A stretch of 64,000 bases of DNA, taken from Rhodococcus oxybenzonivorans (GTDB taxonomy: Bacteria; Actinomycetota; Actinomycetes; Mycobacteriales; Mycobacteriaceae). Each line of letters starts with the position of its first letter. The first letter of the stretch is position 1. The position numbers and the translations under genes were made by a program. Of the stretch, positions 1 to 8,192 are shown piece after piece. The notes below the pieces were generated by a model. The model made no database searches, had not been told where the DNA came from, and worked only from the letters and a program-made list of their open reading frames with translations. Location: NCBI RefSeq assembly GCF_003130705.1, contig NZ_CP021354.1, forward strand, positions 1,054,001 to 1,118,000, written 5' to 3'.

Positions 1-286
1 GGCGCCGACCGTGCAGGCGTGCCGGGACGGGTGGGAGGCCGCGGGTAACAACCCGCCATACGGGCCGATCATGCCGCCGGATGTACCCTCGTATACGGCC
101 GTTCCTGTTATCCCCAGTTCCTACGAAGGATCACCGAGTGGGCCGGTCGCGGCCGTCCCGTACGACCCGGGAACGGGTAGCTTTGTCGGTTCGGATGGTA
201 AGACGTACACCCAACCGGATCTGGCGTCAGGATCGCCGAGAAAGGACTCGACGTGGCAGACGATGATGACAGGTCAGCAGATTTGA
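1..286 (+). CDS. Mce family protein, C-terminal fragment
   Basis: Only the last 94 or so codons are in the window; the reading frame is open from base 2 and stops at 286. The visible part is a low-complexity, proline/glycine-rich tail with a 'PYDPGTGSFVGSDGKTYTQ' element followed by a short K/W-containing end, the tail I associate with actinobacterial Mce (mammalian cell entry) substrate-binding proteins, most likely the last (F) member of an operon. Mce proteins are exported and form a tunnel that carries lipids or sterols to a YrbE permease. The two downstream genes encode Mce-associated proteins and overlap in a polycistronic manner, which supports the call. The F assignment and the link to cholesterol import (Mce4) are inference from gene order. 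Confidence 0.72.
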   Translation, partial: APTVQACRDGWEAAGNNPPYGPIMPPDVPSYTAVPVIPSSYEGSPSGPVAAVPYDPGTGSFVGSDGKTYTQPDLASGSPRKDSTWQTMMTGQQI

Positions 287-1059
287 GTTCATCGACACAG
301 GAGCGTGCCGCTGACGCGGTGGGGGAGGCCTCCCCGGCACGGAAGGAGCGCAGCAGGCGGCGAGCGGTACGTCACGCGGGTCCACCGGTCGGTGAGAGCG
401 GAACGCCGCAACCGGTCGTGTTGGCGAAGTCCAGCGAGGCGCACCCTGCTACAGCGCCCCAGCCCGAGCGTGAACCGGTTGCAGAGACGATCTCGACGAA
501 GAAGGCGGCCGCCGAAGGCGGCGTCAAGTCGGGCGGGGCGTCGCCACCGCCCGAAGACGAAAAGAGAACGCGTCGTTCGTGGAAGTCGCTGATCGGCTAC
601 GGTGCGGTCGCGGTCGTCGTTCTCGCCTTGGTCGTGGCCGCCGTCGTCCTGTTGCTCGACCAACGGTCGGCGCGCGAACGAGACGACCGGCGCCAGGCCT
701 TCATCGACACGGCGCGACAGACCGTACTGAACCTGACAACGATTCATCCGGAGACCGCGAAAGAAGATGTCGACCGAATTCTTGCGGGTGCGTCAGGGGC
801 CTTCCTGGCCGAATTCAAGGGCAGGGAAGACCCGTTCGTCGGTGTGGTCCGCGACGCCAACGTCACCACCGAGGGAGAAGTCCTCGAAGCGGGAATTCAG
901 AGCGAGACAGACATTTCGGCCGACGTGCTCGTCGCGGCGCGCACCATGGTCACCAGCACCGAACAGCCGGAGCCGTCGCCGCGTGACTTCCGGATGCGGG
1001 TGACCGTCAGTGACGACAACGGGAAGTTGACCGCATCGAAGGTGGAGTTCGTCCCATGA
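253..1059 (+). CDS. Mce-associated membrane protein 1
   Basis: A 268-residue protein starting at GTG 253, with AAAGGA seven bases upstream, inside the last 34 bases of the Mce gene. Residues 1-110 are a charged, disordered cytoplasmic segment. One transmembrane helix follows at about 115-137 (SLIGYGAVAVVVLALVVAAV), then a roughly 130-residue extracytoplasmic domain of the Mce-associated type (NTF2-like fold in the family). Such proteins follow the mceA-F genes in actinobacteria and are thought to stabilise the transporter. The gene overlaps the next by four bases (ATGA at 1056), so the two are translationally coupled. Assignment rests on architecture and position; no catalytic motif is expected. 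Confidence 0.75.
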   Translation: MADDDDRSADLSSSTQERAADAVGEASPARKERSRRRAVRHAGPPVGESGTPQPVVLAKSSEAHPATAPQPEREPVAETISTKKAAAEGGVKSGGASPPPEDEKRTRRSWKSLIGYGAVAVVVLALVVAAVVLLLDQRSARERDDRRQAFIDTARQTVLNLTTIHPETAKEDVDRILAGASGAFLAEFKGREDPFVGVVRDANVTTEGEVLEAGIQSETDISADVLVAARTMVTSTEQPEPSPRDFRMRVTVSDDNGKLTASKVEFVP

Positions 1060-1592
1060 CCGACAACGACGTCGACACGTCCGCAGAACAACGGCGAAAG
1101 CTCCCGGTCGTCACCAAGGCGACAGCGTTGAAGGTCGTGACGGCGCTTGTGATCGTCGCCCTCGCTGTCGCTGTGGGATTCCTCTGGTACGGCCATCGCC
1201 AGGACCAATTGGCCGAACAGGCCCGCTCCGAGGCGGTCGACGCGGCGAGCAGGCAGGCCGTTGCGATGTTGGCGTACGACTTCGCCAATGTCGACAGCCA
1301 ATTAGCTGCTGCGGCAGACGGAATCACCGGCTCGTTCCGCGACGACTACACCGCCCTGGTGGAGGAAACCATCGCCCCGGGGGCCAAGGAGAAGCAACTG
1401 ACGGTTCAGGTGACCGTGCAAGCCGCCGCACCGGTGTCGACCACTCCCACCGAGGCGGTGGTCCTGCTCTACCTGAACCAAACCACTACCAGTGCCGAAG
1501 CACCGGATGCTCGCACGTCGGGTAGTCGGGTGCGGGTCTCGCTGCAGAAGGTCGACGACCGCTGGCTCGTCGATCAGCTCACCCCTGTGTAG
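1056..1592 (+). CDS. Mce-associated membrane protein 2
   Basis: A 178-residue protein with a short charged N-terminus, one transmembrane helix at about residues 26-47 (VVTALVIVALAVAVGFLWYG) and an extracytoplasmic domain of about 130 residues. It has the same topology as the gene before it and overlaps it by ATGA, so the pair continues the Mce operon. Paired Mce-associated proteins after mceF are usual in Rhodococcus and Mycobacterium. Its role is presumed to be assembly or stabilisation of the lipid importer in the cell envelope. It is the last gene of the operon; no strong hairpin is visible directly after the stop. Confidence 0.74.
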   Translation: MTDNDVDTSAEQRRKLPVVTKATALKVVTALVIVALAVAVGFLWYGHRQDQLAEQARSEAVDAASRQAVAMLAYDFANVDSQLAAAADGITGSFRDDYTALVEETIAPGAKEKQLTVQVTVQAAAPVSTTPTEAVVLLYLNQTTTSAEAPDARTSGSRVRVSLQKVDDRWLVDQLTPV

Positions 1593-1647
1593 CGGTGTCG
1601 ACTGTATAGCGGTGATCCGCACACGAGTCGCGCGGACCTTCACAAAG

Positions 1648-1661
1648 TGAAACATGTTCTA
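1648..1661. promoter_or_regulatory. KstR-type operator
   Basis: The 14-mer TGAAACATGTTCTA fits the KstR (TetR-family cholesterol repressor) consensus TnnAACnnGTTnnA at all eight fixed positions. It lies 78 bp upstream of the epimerase start at 1739 and just after the Mce operon. KstR controls sterol uptake and degradation in mycobacteria and rhodococci; control of the downstream gene is inferred. Confidence 0.6.
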
Positions 1662-1738
1662 GTACTGTCGGGGCTTCCGGGCCGACTGCCGACGCATCAC
1701 GTTGTGTCGCAGGGCCACAACCGAACGGGGAGTCGTCG

Positions 1739-2737
1739 ATGAAAGTTGCTGTAACCGGGGCCGCGGGATTCGTGGGCACCAATCTGCTCGATCTCCTGGT
1801 CCGATCCGGGCACGAGGTGACCGCCATCGACCGCATCCGTTCCGAGCACGCTCCCGAGGGAGTCACGTGGGTGAACGGCGACGTGCTCGACGTGGAATCG
1901 ATGAAGAGGGCCCTGGACGGTGTCGAGGTGGTCTATCACCTCGTCGCCATGATCACCCTCGCGCAGAAGGACGACCTGGCGTGGACCGTCAACACCAAGG
2001 GCGTCCGCACTGTGGCCGAGGCTGCGCTCGCCGTGGGTGTGCGGCGGATGGTGCATTGCAGTTCCGTGCACTCGTTCGATCAGAGCAACTGCGGCGGCGT
2101 ACTCGACGAGCAGTCGCCGCGATCCGTGGACGCGTCGATCCCGGTGTACGACAGATCGAAATGGGCCGGTGAGATCGAACTGCGTGCGGTGATCGAGACC
2201 GGGCTCGACGCGGTGATCTGCAATCCCACCGGGGTGTACGGCCCCGTGGACTATGGTCTCTCCCGCGTAAACAGCCTGCTACGCAACGCTGCTCGTGGCC
2301 GGGTGCCTGCCGCGGTGCACGGAGCGTTCGACTTCGTCGACGTTCGCGACGTGGCCGCCGGGTTGATCGCCGCCGGGGAGAAGGGGCGGACGGGGGAGAA
2401 CTATCTGATCTCGGGGCACATGCTGGGCATGCACGACGCCGTGCGGAAGGCCGCCCGAGCGGCAGGTCGGCGTGGACCGATGTACTCGTTCCCCCTCAGT
2501 GTGATCGAACGAGTGCTGCCCCTCGCAGAACCCATCGGAGCCAGGTTCGGTTCCGATGTGCTGTCCCGCTCGGCGATGGCGGCGCTGCTCGCGGCACCCG
2601 TGATCGACGGTGCGAAGGCAGCGTCCGAACTGGGGTACGCCCCTCGTCCCGCGGACGAGACGATCCGCGACCTCGTCGCGTTCCTGGTGACGTCCGGTCA
2701 GCTGGGACGCCGCAGTCAGTTGTCCTCGGTCGTGTAG
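1739..2737 (+). CDS. NAD(P)-dependent epimerase/dehydratase, 3beta-HSD-like
   Basis: A 332-residue extended short-chain dehydrogenase. The Rossmann motif GAAGFVG sits at residues 7-13, the catalytic YxxxK at Tyr137/Lys141 (YDRSK), with a conserved Ser-Ser at 108-109. Extended SDRs of this type oxidise or reduce 3beta-hydroxysteroids, dihydroflavonols or nucleotide sugars. The start ATG is preceded by AACGGGGAG. A KstR-type operator at 1648-1661 and the Mce operon upstream make a sterol-related substrate plausible, but the protein alone does not prove it. The 3' end overlaps the convergent otsA by 22 bp. Function as an NAD(P)-dependent oxidoreductase is fairly secure; the substrate is not. Confidence 0.75.
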   Translation: MKVAVTGAAGFVGTNLLDLLVRSGHEVTAIDRIRSEHAPEGVTWVNGDVLDVESMKRALDGVEVVYHLVAMITLAQKDDLAWTVNTKGVRTVAEAALAVGVRRMVHCSSVHSFDQSNCGGVLDEQSPRSVDASIPVYDRSKWAGEIELRAVIETGLDAVICNPTGVYGPVDYGLSRVNSLLRNAARGRVPAAVHGAFDFVDVRDVAAGLIAAGEKGRTGENYLISGHMLGMHDAVRKAARAAGRRGPMYSFPLSVIERVLPLAEPIGARFGSDVLSRSAMAALLAAPVIDGAKAASELGYAPRPADETIRDLVAFLVTSGQLGRRSQLSSVV

Positions 2738-4290
2738 TCGGCCTCGGTGATGTCGTCGGCCTCGTCGGCGTACTCGGCCTCATCGGCCTCGGCAGGCGCG
2801 ATCAACGCCGGCCCGGCCGCACCGCTGTGCGACAGTGCGTCGAGGAATGCCTTCGCCCAGCGGTCGACGTCGTGCGCGAGCACCTGCCGACGCAGCGCAC
2901 GCATGTGCCGGCGACCGCTTTCGTGCGGCTGGTTCAACGCCTGTTCCATCGCGTCTTTGACACCGTCGAGGTCGTGCGGATTACAGAGGAAGGCCTGCCG
3001 GAGTTCGGCCGCCGCCCCGGTGAACTCGCTGAGCAGGAGGGCGCCGCCCAGATCGCTGCGGCACGCCACATACTCCTTGGCGACGAGGTTCATGCCGTCG
3101 CGCAGTGGCGTCACGAGCATCACATCGGCGGCCACGAAGAAGGCGATCAGTTCTTCGCGCGGGATCGGGCGATGGATGTAGTGCACCACCGGCCGGCCGA
3201 CCTCGCTGTACTCGCCGTTGATGCGCGACACCTTTCGCTCGATGTCGTCGCGCATCTGGACGTAGCTGTCGACCCGCTCGCGGCTGGGCGTGGCCAACTG
3301 CACCAGCACGGTGTTCGCCGGGTCGACCCGGTGTTCGTCGAGGAGTTCGTGCAGCGCAGCAAGACGGACGTCGATGCCCTTGGTGTAGTCGAGTCGATCG
3401 ACGCCCAGCATGATGTGTTGCGGGTTTCCCAGTTCCTTACGGATCTGTCTCGCACGGTCGCGGATCGACTTGGAACGTGATCGTTCGTCCAGCTCGCCGG
3501 AGTCGATGGAGATGGGGAACGCCCCCACGCGGACCGTCCGGAAACCGACCTGCACGACACCGAGCTTGGAGCGGACACCGACAGTGCCGCGCGACGTCGG
3601 CTGGCCGGCGAGGCGTCGAGCGAGGAACAAGAAGTTCTGCGCACCACCCGGGAGGTGGAAGCCGATGAGATCCGCACCGAGAAGTCCCTCGACGATCTCG
3701 GTCCGCCACGGCATCTGCATGAACAGTTCGACCGGCGGGAACGGGATGTGCAGGAAGAAGCCGATCGTGAGGTCGGGGCGGAGCATGCGCAGCATCTTCG
3801 GCACGAGCTGAAGTTGGTAATCCTGGATCCAGACGGTGGCACCGTGCGCGGCCGCCTTGGACGTTGCCTCCGCGAACCGCCGGTTCACCTCGACGTAGGC
3901 GTTCCACCAGTCGCGGTTGTACTCCGGCTTCACGATGACATCGTGGTAGAGCGGCCACAGGGTGGCGTTGGAGAAGCCCTCGTAATAGTCGCGGATTTCG
4001 GCGCCGCTCAGCGGGACGGGGTAGAGCTCGAGCCCGTCCTCGACGACCGGCTCCAGATCGGCGTCTGCGACACCCGCCCAGCCGACCCATGCACCCTTGT
4101 TACGGCGAAGGATCGGCTCGAGCGCGGTGACGAGTCCGCCGGGGCTCCGCTTCCACTTGGTGGTGCCGTCCGGCAGCCGCTCGAGATCGACAGGGAGTCG
4201 ATTCGCCACGACGACGAAGGTGGCTTGCCCGGAGACAGGGTCAGATGTCGAACTCGATGACGAAACTGACGATTCCGAGCTGAGTGCCAC
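2716..4290 (-). CDS. otsA: Trehalose-6-phosphate synthase OtsA
   Basis: A 524-residue GT20 glycosyltransferase that joins a nucleoside-diphosphate glucose to glucose-6-phosphate to make trehalose-6-phosphate in the cytosol. Family motifs appear in order: NRLP (30-33), SPGGL (49-53), [23 protein letters not shown] and [11 protein letters not shown]. The start is GTG at 4290 with AAGGAAG upstream. The C-terminus carries an unusually acidic tail rich in Glu/Asp/Ala/Thr (about the last 30 residues), encoded in the stretch that overlaps the convergent epimerase gene. In mycobacteria otsA also lies close to the end of the mce4 operon, so the context is conserved. Trehalose feeds osmoprotection and trehalose mycolates. 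Confidence 0.95.
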   Translation of the reverse strand: MALSSESSVSSSSSTSDPVSGQATFVVVANRLPVDLERLPDGTTKWKRSPGGLVTALEPILRRNKGAWVGWAGVADADLEPVVEDGLELYPVPLSGAEIRDYYEGFSNATLWPLYHDVIVKPEYNRDWWNAYVEVNRRFAEATSKAAAHGATVWIQDYQLQLVPKMLRMLRPDLTIGFFLHIPFPPVELFMQMPWRTEIVEGLLGADLIGFHLPGGAQNFLFLARRLAGQPTSRGTVGVRSKLGVVQVGFRTVRVGAFPISIDSGELDERSRSKSIRDRARQIRKELGNPQHIMLGVDRLDYTKGIDVRLAALHELLDEHRVDPANTVLVQLATPSRERVDSYVQMRDDIERKVSRINGEYSEVGRPVVHYIHRPIPREELIAFFVAADVMLVTPLRDGMNLVAKEYVACRSDLGGALLLSEFTGAAAELRQAFLCNPHDLDGVKDAMEQALNQPHESGRRHMRALRRQVLAHDVDRWAKAFLDALSHSGAAGPALIAPAEADEAEYADEADDITEADYTTEDN

Positions 4291-4323
4291 GGGCTTCCTT
4301 CGCGGTCGAAGTGGATGAAATTA

Positions 4324-4497
4324 TCAGTCGAGCTTGGCGGTGGGCCCGATTCCGAGCATCGAGAGCAGCATCCTGCACTCGTCGGCGTCCTCGGCGTATG
4401 CAGCGACAACGCGCTGCGCCTGGCGGGCGGTCTCGTCGGCCAAGGGTTCGAGATCCTCGTCCGCGATGTCGGTCTCGGCGGTCGTGTTCGCGGCCAT
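4324..4497 (-). CDS. Small acidic hypothetical protein upstream of otsA
   Basis: A 57-residue acidic protein. I choose ATG 4497, which has GAGAGGA nine bases upstream, rather than extending to 4569 where no good site is seen. It is rich in Ala/Glu/Asp, predicted helical, and ends with SMLGIGPTAKLD. It lies 33 bp before otsA on the same strand, so the two are probably co-transcribed. A small unknown gene is also found beside otsA in mycobacteria; that synteny is recalled, not computed. No catalytic motif or membrane segment is visible, and function is unknown. Confidence 0.55.
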   Translation of the reverse strand: MAANTTAETDIADEDLEPLADETARQAQRVVAAYAEDADECRMLLSMLGIGPTAKLD

Positions 4498-4654
4498 TCT
4501 TGTCCTCTCGGGGCTTGCTGCTGCGTCAACGCAGTAGTTCGTATCGGCGACTCTATGAGAACCGGGCACGTCGACGCTAGTTGCCCTTCCGATAGTGTTC
4601 CACTAGTTAGGGTCTACTTACTTGTCGGGAACCGTCTGGGTGGGAGTTGTCTGC

Positions 4655-6361
4655 GTGAAGACTGGTGGCGCCGCAATTCTGCGTCGAGCTCTGGTGCGCA
4701 ATCGTGTGCGCCTGGGTATCGGCACAGTGCTGGTCTGCCTGCATCAGGTGGCCGAAACGCTCGTGCCGATCGCAATCGGCGTCATCGTCGACCGCGCGGT
4801 CGCGACGGGCGATACGTCGGCGCTGGTCGTCTGGCTGTGTGCTCTTGCCCTGCTGTTTGTCGTCCTCACCACAGCGTGGCGGTTCGGTGCCCGATTCCTC
4901 GTGCTGGTGATGCAGAACGAGGGACACCGGCTGAGGATGGAGGTGGCGCACCGAATACTCGACCCCCGCGGCGTGCGCACCGACCTGCGCGCGGGGGAGT
5001 TGCTCTCGGTGTCCTCGACCGACGCAGATCGGTCCGCCTTCATCGCGGACATCGTGCCGCGTGCGGCCTCGGCCCTCACGGCAGCCGTCGGCTCGGCGGT
5101 CGCCCTGCTGCTCATCGACGTCCCGCTCGGGCTCGCGGTTCTCGTCGGAACGCCCGTCATCCTGGGTCTCCTGCGACGTGCGGCCCCGCTCATCACCCGA
5201 CGAGCCACCGACCAGCAAGCCGCGGTCGCGCGGGCCTCCGGCATGGCAACCGACCTGGTGAGCGGGCTTCGTCCCCTCCGCGGGATCGGCGCCGAGGACG
5301 CCGCGTCGCAGCGTTACCGCAGCGCGAGCCGGGACGCCCTCGACGCCACCCTCCACACCGCGCGAAGCTCGGCGGTGTTCACCGGGGTGTCGATGACCGT
5401 CAGCGCACTGCTCGCCGTCGGGATCGCGGGTTTCGCGGGGTGGTTCGCTCTGGAAGGGCGGATCACGATCGGGGAACTGATCACCGTGGTCGGCCTCTCA
5501 CAGTTCTTCATCGAACCGCTCGGCGTCCTGGCCGGTCTGCCGGGATCTCTCGCACTCACCCGGGCGTCGGCAGATCGGGTGGCGTTGGTCCTGGACGCCG
5601 AACCGCTGTTGTCTGCGGGTTCCGGACTCATCCCGGCCGGCAGCGAGCTGTCGTTGTCGGGCGTGAGCTACCGGTCTCTCACAGCGCTGGACCTTCGGGT
5701 CGGGTCCGGTGAGTTACTCGGCGTCGTCGCCTACCGGCCGCAGGACGCCGAGGCGTTGGCCGCGCTGCTGTCGGGGCAGGTCCCGCCCGAGCGTTACGAG
5801 GGCGAGGTGACCGTCGGCGGTGTTCGACTCTCGGATGCCGACCGGGGGCACGCGCGGCGGACTGTGCTCGTCGAACCCCACAACGGTGACCTGTTCTCCG
5901 GAACGGTGGTGTCGAACGTGACCGCAGGCCGGCCGGATGCGCCGGAAGCCGAGGTCCAGGCGGCGCTGCGGGCGTCCGCAGCGGTCGATGTCATCGATGC
6001 ACATCCGGACGGTCTCGACCACGAGGTGACCGATCGCGGGGCGTCGTTGTCCGGCGGGCAACGCCAGCGCGTTGCGCTCGCCCGGGCGCTGATGAGGAGG
6101 TCTCCGGTACTGGTGCTGCACGACCCGACAACGGCGGTGGACGCGGTGACCGAACACATGATCGCCGGAGGTATCGCCGACTCGCGGCACCGCGATTCCG
6201 CGGGCAGCGGCCAGACGACCATCCTCCTCACGAGCAGTCCTGCGTTGTTGTCGGTGACCGAACGCGTCGTGGTCCTCGACGAGGGAACGGTCGTCGCCGA
6301 GGGCACACACGCACAGTTGGCCGCCGACGATGCGCACTACCGGCGGGCGGTGCTGCGATGA
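4655..6361 (+). CDS. ABC exporter half-transporter with degenerate ATPase (subunit 1)
   Basis: A 568-residue fusion of a six-helix transmembrane domain and a nucleotide-binding domain. I take GTG 4655 (GGTGGGAG upstream); an upstream TTG at 4622 is possible. The signature motif LSGGQ at residues 465-469 is intact. The Walker A region reads GVVAYRPQDAEALAAL and lacks GxxGxGK[ST], and the residue after the Walker B Asp is Pro (VLHDPT) instead of the catalytic Glu. The protein therefore cannot hydrolyse ATP at its own site and needs a partner. The next gene overlaps by ATGA and supplies the complementary motifs. Position beside the NRPS suggests siderophore export; that substrate is inferred. 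Confidence 0.85.
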   Translation: MKTGGAAILRRALVRNRVRLGIGTVLVCLHQVAETLVPIAIGVIVDRAVATGDTSALVVWLCALALLFVVLTTAWRFGARFLVLVMQNEGHRLRMEVAHRILDPRGVRTDLRAGELLSVSSTDADRSAFIADIVPRAASALTAAVGSAVALLLIDVPLGLAVLVGTPVILGLLRRAAPLITRRATDQQAAVARASGMATDLVSGLRPLRGIGAEDAASQRYRSASRDALDATLHTARSSAVFTGVSMTVSALLAVGIAGFAGWFALEGRITIGELITVVGLSQFFIEPLGVLAGLPGSLALTRASADRVALVLDAEPLLSAGSGLIPAGSELSLSGVSYRSLTALDLRVGSGELLGVVAYRPQDAEALAALLSGQVPPERYEGEVTVGGVRLSDADRGHARRTVLVEPHNGDLFSGTVVSNVTAGRPDAPEAEVQAALRASAAVDVIDAHPDGLDHEVTDRGASLSGGQRQRVALARALMRRSPVLVLHDPTTAVDAVTEHMIAGGIADSRHRDSAGSGQTTILLTSSPALLSVTERVVVLDEGTVVAEGTHAQLAADDAHYRRAVLR

Positions 6362-8103
6362 GTGAACTGCTCCCCATCGCGTCCGCACGCGACACCTGGG
6401 TATGGCTGAGAACCGAGCTGGGCCGGCGGCGCGGACGAAGCCTGCTCACCCTGCTCGTGGCGGCCTCTGCCGCCGGGATGGCACTGGTGCCCGTCTACGT
6501 GTTCGGTGTGCTCGTCGACCGAGTGCAGGACGGCGCCCCACCGTCGACGATCGGGTGGGTGGTCGCGGTGATCGCCTCGGCCGCTGTGATCGGCGGAGTC
6601 TGCGCCGGCTGTGCGTCGTTCCTCATCCGGAGTCTCGGCGAGGGCATCCTCGCGGACCTGCGGGAGCGAACCGTCGACCGGGCGCTACGGCTTCCGGTGC
6701 AGACGATCGAACGCGTCGGCAAGGGCGACTTGCTGTCCCGGGTGGGCGACGACGTGGCGGTGATCGGCAAGGCCGTGAGCGATGTGGTGCCCAACCTCGT
6801 GACGGCGATACTTCTGGTGCTGCTGAGCATCGTCACGATGCTGGGCATCGATTGGCGTCTCGGGCTCGCGGGCATGGTGGCCTTGCCGATGTATGCGCTC
6901 GCGATGCTCTGGTATCTCCCGCGGTCGGCCCCCGTCTACGCGAGCGAACGCGTGGCGATGGGCGAGCGCTCGCAAGCGCTGATCAGCAGCATGCAGGGTG
7001 CCCGCACGGTGCGGGCCTACGGTCTCGAAGACCTTCACCTCGGGCAGATCGACGACGCCTCACGGAAAACCCGGAATCTGTCCGTCGGCGTGTTCGCACT
7101 CTTCACCCGCTTCGCCGGTCGCGGCAACAGAGCCGAATTCGTCGGTCTGGCCACCATCCTCGCCGTGGGTTTCGCGCTCGTGCAACGCGACCTCGTGACG
7201 GTCGGGCAGACCACCACCGCCGCTCTGCTCTTCCACCGATTGTTCAATCCGATCGGCATGCTCATGTACACCTTCGACGAGGTGCAGTCGGCGGGCGCAA
7301 GCCTCGCGCGGCTCGTCGGGGTGGTGGCTCTGCGAGACGAGGCGGGTGGCATCGCAGGGGTCCCGGCTGCTGCCGAATCGACCCTCGACCTGGTCGAAGT
7401 CCGGCACACCTACGACGGCGAGCACGAGGTGGTGCACGGCATCACCCTGCGCGTCGAGCACGGCGAACGAGTCGCACTGGTGGGGTCGACAGGGGCCGGG
7501 AAGACCACTGTCGCAGCGATTGCCGCCGGGTCGATCGTCCCGACGTCGGGTTCGGTGCGCATCGGGGGCACCGCGCTGTCGGAGTTGTCGCCGCGCGAAC
7601 TCCGCCGTCGGGTGGCAATCGTCAGCCAGGAGGTACACGTATTCGCGGGGCCTCTCATCGAGGATCTGCGCCTGGCGTCCCCCGGCGCCTCCGAGGAGGA
7701 CGCGGCGATGGCACTGAAGACGGTGGGTGCGGCCGACTGGGTGAACGCGCTCACCGATGGTGTCCGCACCGTCGTCGGCGAGGGTGGGCACGAACTGACT
7801 GCGGCGCAGGCACAGCAGTTGGCGCTGGCCCGCCTCGTCCTCGCTGATCCCGCGGTCGCCGTCCTCGACGAGGCAACTGCCGAGGCCGGCAGCGCCGGGG
7901 CACGGGACCTCGAGGCATCCGCCGAGGCCGCGACCCGCGGTCGGACCACGCTCATCGTGGCGCACCGGCTCAGCCAGGCCGCCACTGCCGACCGCGTCGT
8001 CGTGCTCGAACACGGCCGGATCGTGGAGGAAGGACCGCACTCTGCACTCGTCGACGCCGGCGGCCGCTACGCGCAGCTCTGGTCGGCGTGGGAGGGGCGC
8101 TGA
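6358..8103 (+). CDS. ABC exporter half-transporter with canonical Walker motifs (subunit 2)
   Basis: A 581-residue transmembrane/ATPase fusion overlapping subunit 1 by four bases. Walker A is canonical (GSTGAGKT, residues 376-383) and Walker B carries the catalytic Glu (VLDEAT, Asp504/Glu505). Its signature motif is lost: the LSGGQ position reads ELTAAQ. Combined with subunit 1, the heterodimer would have one complete ATP site (Walker motifs from this protein, LSGGQ from subunit 1) and one dead site. This asymmetry is known in heterodimeric exporters. Probable role: efflux of the siderophore or an intermediate made by the downstream NRPS. It ends 15 bp before a strong hairpin. Confidence 0.87.
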   Translation: MSELLPIASARDTWVWLRTELGRRRGRSLLTLLVAASAAGMALVPVYVFGVLVDRVQDGAPPSTIGWVVAVIASAAVIGGVCAGCASFLIRSLGEGILADLRERTVDRALRLPVQTIERVGKGDLLSRVGDDVAVIGKAVSDVVPNLVTAILLVLLSIVTMLGIDWRLGLAGMVALPMYALAMLWYLPRSAPVYASERVAMGERSQALISSMQGARTVRAYGLEDLHLGQIDDASRKTRNLSVGVFALFTRFAGRGNRAEFVGLATILAVGFALVQRDLVTVGQTTTAALLFHRLFNPIGMLMYTFDEVQSAGASLARLVGVVALRDEAGGIAGVPAAAESTLDLVEVRHTYDGEHEVVHGITLRVEHGERVALVGSTGAGKTTVAAIAAGSIVPTSGSVRIGGTALSELSPRELRRRVAIVSQEVHVFAGPLIEDLRLASPGASEEDAAMALKTVGAADWVNALTDGVRTVVGEGGHELTAAQAQQLALARLVLADPAVAVLDEATAEAGSAGARDLEASAEAATRGRTTLIVAHRLSQAATADRVVVLEHGRIVEEGPHSALVDAGGRYAQLWSAWEGR

Positions 8104-8118
8104 CCCCTGGAACGCGAC

Positions 8119-8167
8119 GGCGAATGTACCTTTCGGCGCTCCCGAGGCGCTGAAAGGTACATTCGCC
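8119..8167. terminator. Bidirectional hairpin terminator
   Basis: Arms of 21 nt (8119-8139 and 8147-8167) pair with a single G-T position around a 7-nt loop. The left arm starts GGCGAATGTACC and the right arm ends GGTACATTCGCC. It sits between the convergent ABC exporter and formyltransferase genes, so it can end both transcripts. No long T run follows, as is common in high-GC actinobacteria. Confidence 0.8.
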
Positions 8168-8192
8168 CCCTCGAAAGTGCCGGGTGGGACGG

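Noticed and set aside
4602..4620. A possible iron box before the ABC exporter.
   Set aside because: Only 10 of 19 positions match the IdeR consensus, mostly in one half, so it is too weak to list.
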